Below, one piece after another: positions 63,976 to 64,000 of a stretch of DNA of 64,000 nucleotides (within the stretch, counting starts at the first letter, position 1; the number at the start of each line of letters is the position of its first letter). A model generated the notes under the pieces. It saw only the letters and a list, made by a program, of their open reading frames with translations. It made no database searches and was not told the DNA's origin. The position numbers were made by a program, and so were the translations under genes. The DNA lies in contig NZ_PNXQ01000016.1 of NCBI RefSeq assembly GCF_005217525.1, forward strand, positions 984,953 through 1,048,952, in the 5' to 3' direction. Source of the DNA: Paenibacillus terrae. Its GTDB lineage: Bacteria; Bacillota; Bacilli; Paenibacillales; Paenibacillaceae.

Positions 63976-64000
63976 GTGAACAAAAAGGAATTTGTAATTC
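63976..64000 (+). CDS. Start of a gene running off the window (partial)
   Basis: A GTG at 63976 is preceded by AGGGGGC with about 7-base spacing and opens a frame reading MNKKEFVI before the window ends. Too short to identify. The ribosome site is the only support. Confidence 0.4.

Overview
The window looks like chromosome from a Paenibacillus of the P. polymyxa type. Evidence is the Firmicutes gene set (CcpA, divergent acsA/acuA, a YtxJ-type bacillithiol protein, UPF0637, DUF1292, a B. subtilis-type SpeA), moderate G+C with AT-rich intergenic DNA, strong AGGAGG-type ribosome sites, and a large plant-polysaccharide repertoire with YesM/YesN-type two-component control and an ABC importer lacking its own ATPase. 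No phage, insertion sequence, rRNA or CRISPR array was seen. The only RNA gene found is a lone tRNA-Val(GAC).

Layout. 0.3-30.4 kb is mostly housekeeping: a class A penicillin-binding protein, acsA/acuA (acetyl-CoA synthetase and its acetyltransferase, with a full-match CcpA cre site beside acsA), mtnN, ccpA, redox and hypothetical genes, a ptsG-ptsI pair that overlaps by 4 nt, a divergent EPSP synthase, 6-phosphogluconate dehydrogenase, a major facilitator transporter, speA, small conserved proteins, tRNA-Val, an NAD-type malic enzyme followed by the decayed remnant of an auxin-efflux-family permease, and a chemoreceptor. 30.4-41.1 kb is a galactan-utilisation block on the minus strand: sensor kinase, response regulator, lipoprotein binding protein, two permeases, a GH42 beta-galactosidase and a secreted GH53 endo-galactanase. 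41.1-46.8 kb holds small and secreted proteins (NucA/NucB-like nuclease, bacterial Ig-like repeat protein, S-layer-homology protein) and uracil-DNA glycosylase.

46.8-60.1 kb is the most interesting part, a two-sided sugar locus. Minus strand: LacI regulator, LicR-type PRD/PTS regulator, lactose/cellobiose-family PTS IIA and IIB, GH1 6-phospho-beta-glucosidase, PTS IIC and a DUF4038 (apiosidase-like) glycosidase without a signal peptide. Plus strand, from a promoter flanked by two LacI-like palindromes: a fucose/arabinose-isomerase-family enzyme, a two-subunit transketolase and an FGGY kinase. Isomerase, kinase and split transketolase are the steps known for non-oxidative D-apiose catabolism (apiose, apulose, apulose 4-phosphate, then DHAP plus xylulose 5-phosphate). 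I infer that the locus imports apiose-bearing glucosides through a PTS and takes both sugars apart in the cytoplasm. 60.1-64 kb has a divergent LysR/MFS pair with two palindromes between the genes, a GH115 pseudogene carrying several lesions, and the first codons of a further gene.

All calls come from reading the sequence and from memory of protein families; no database search was run. Start codons were moved inward from the longest frame wherever a ribosome-binding site supported it.
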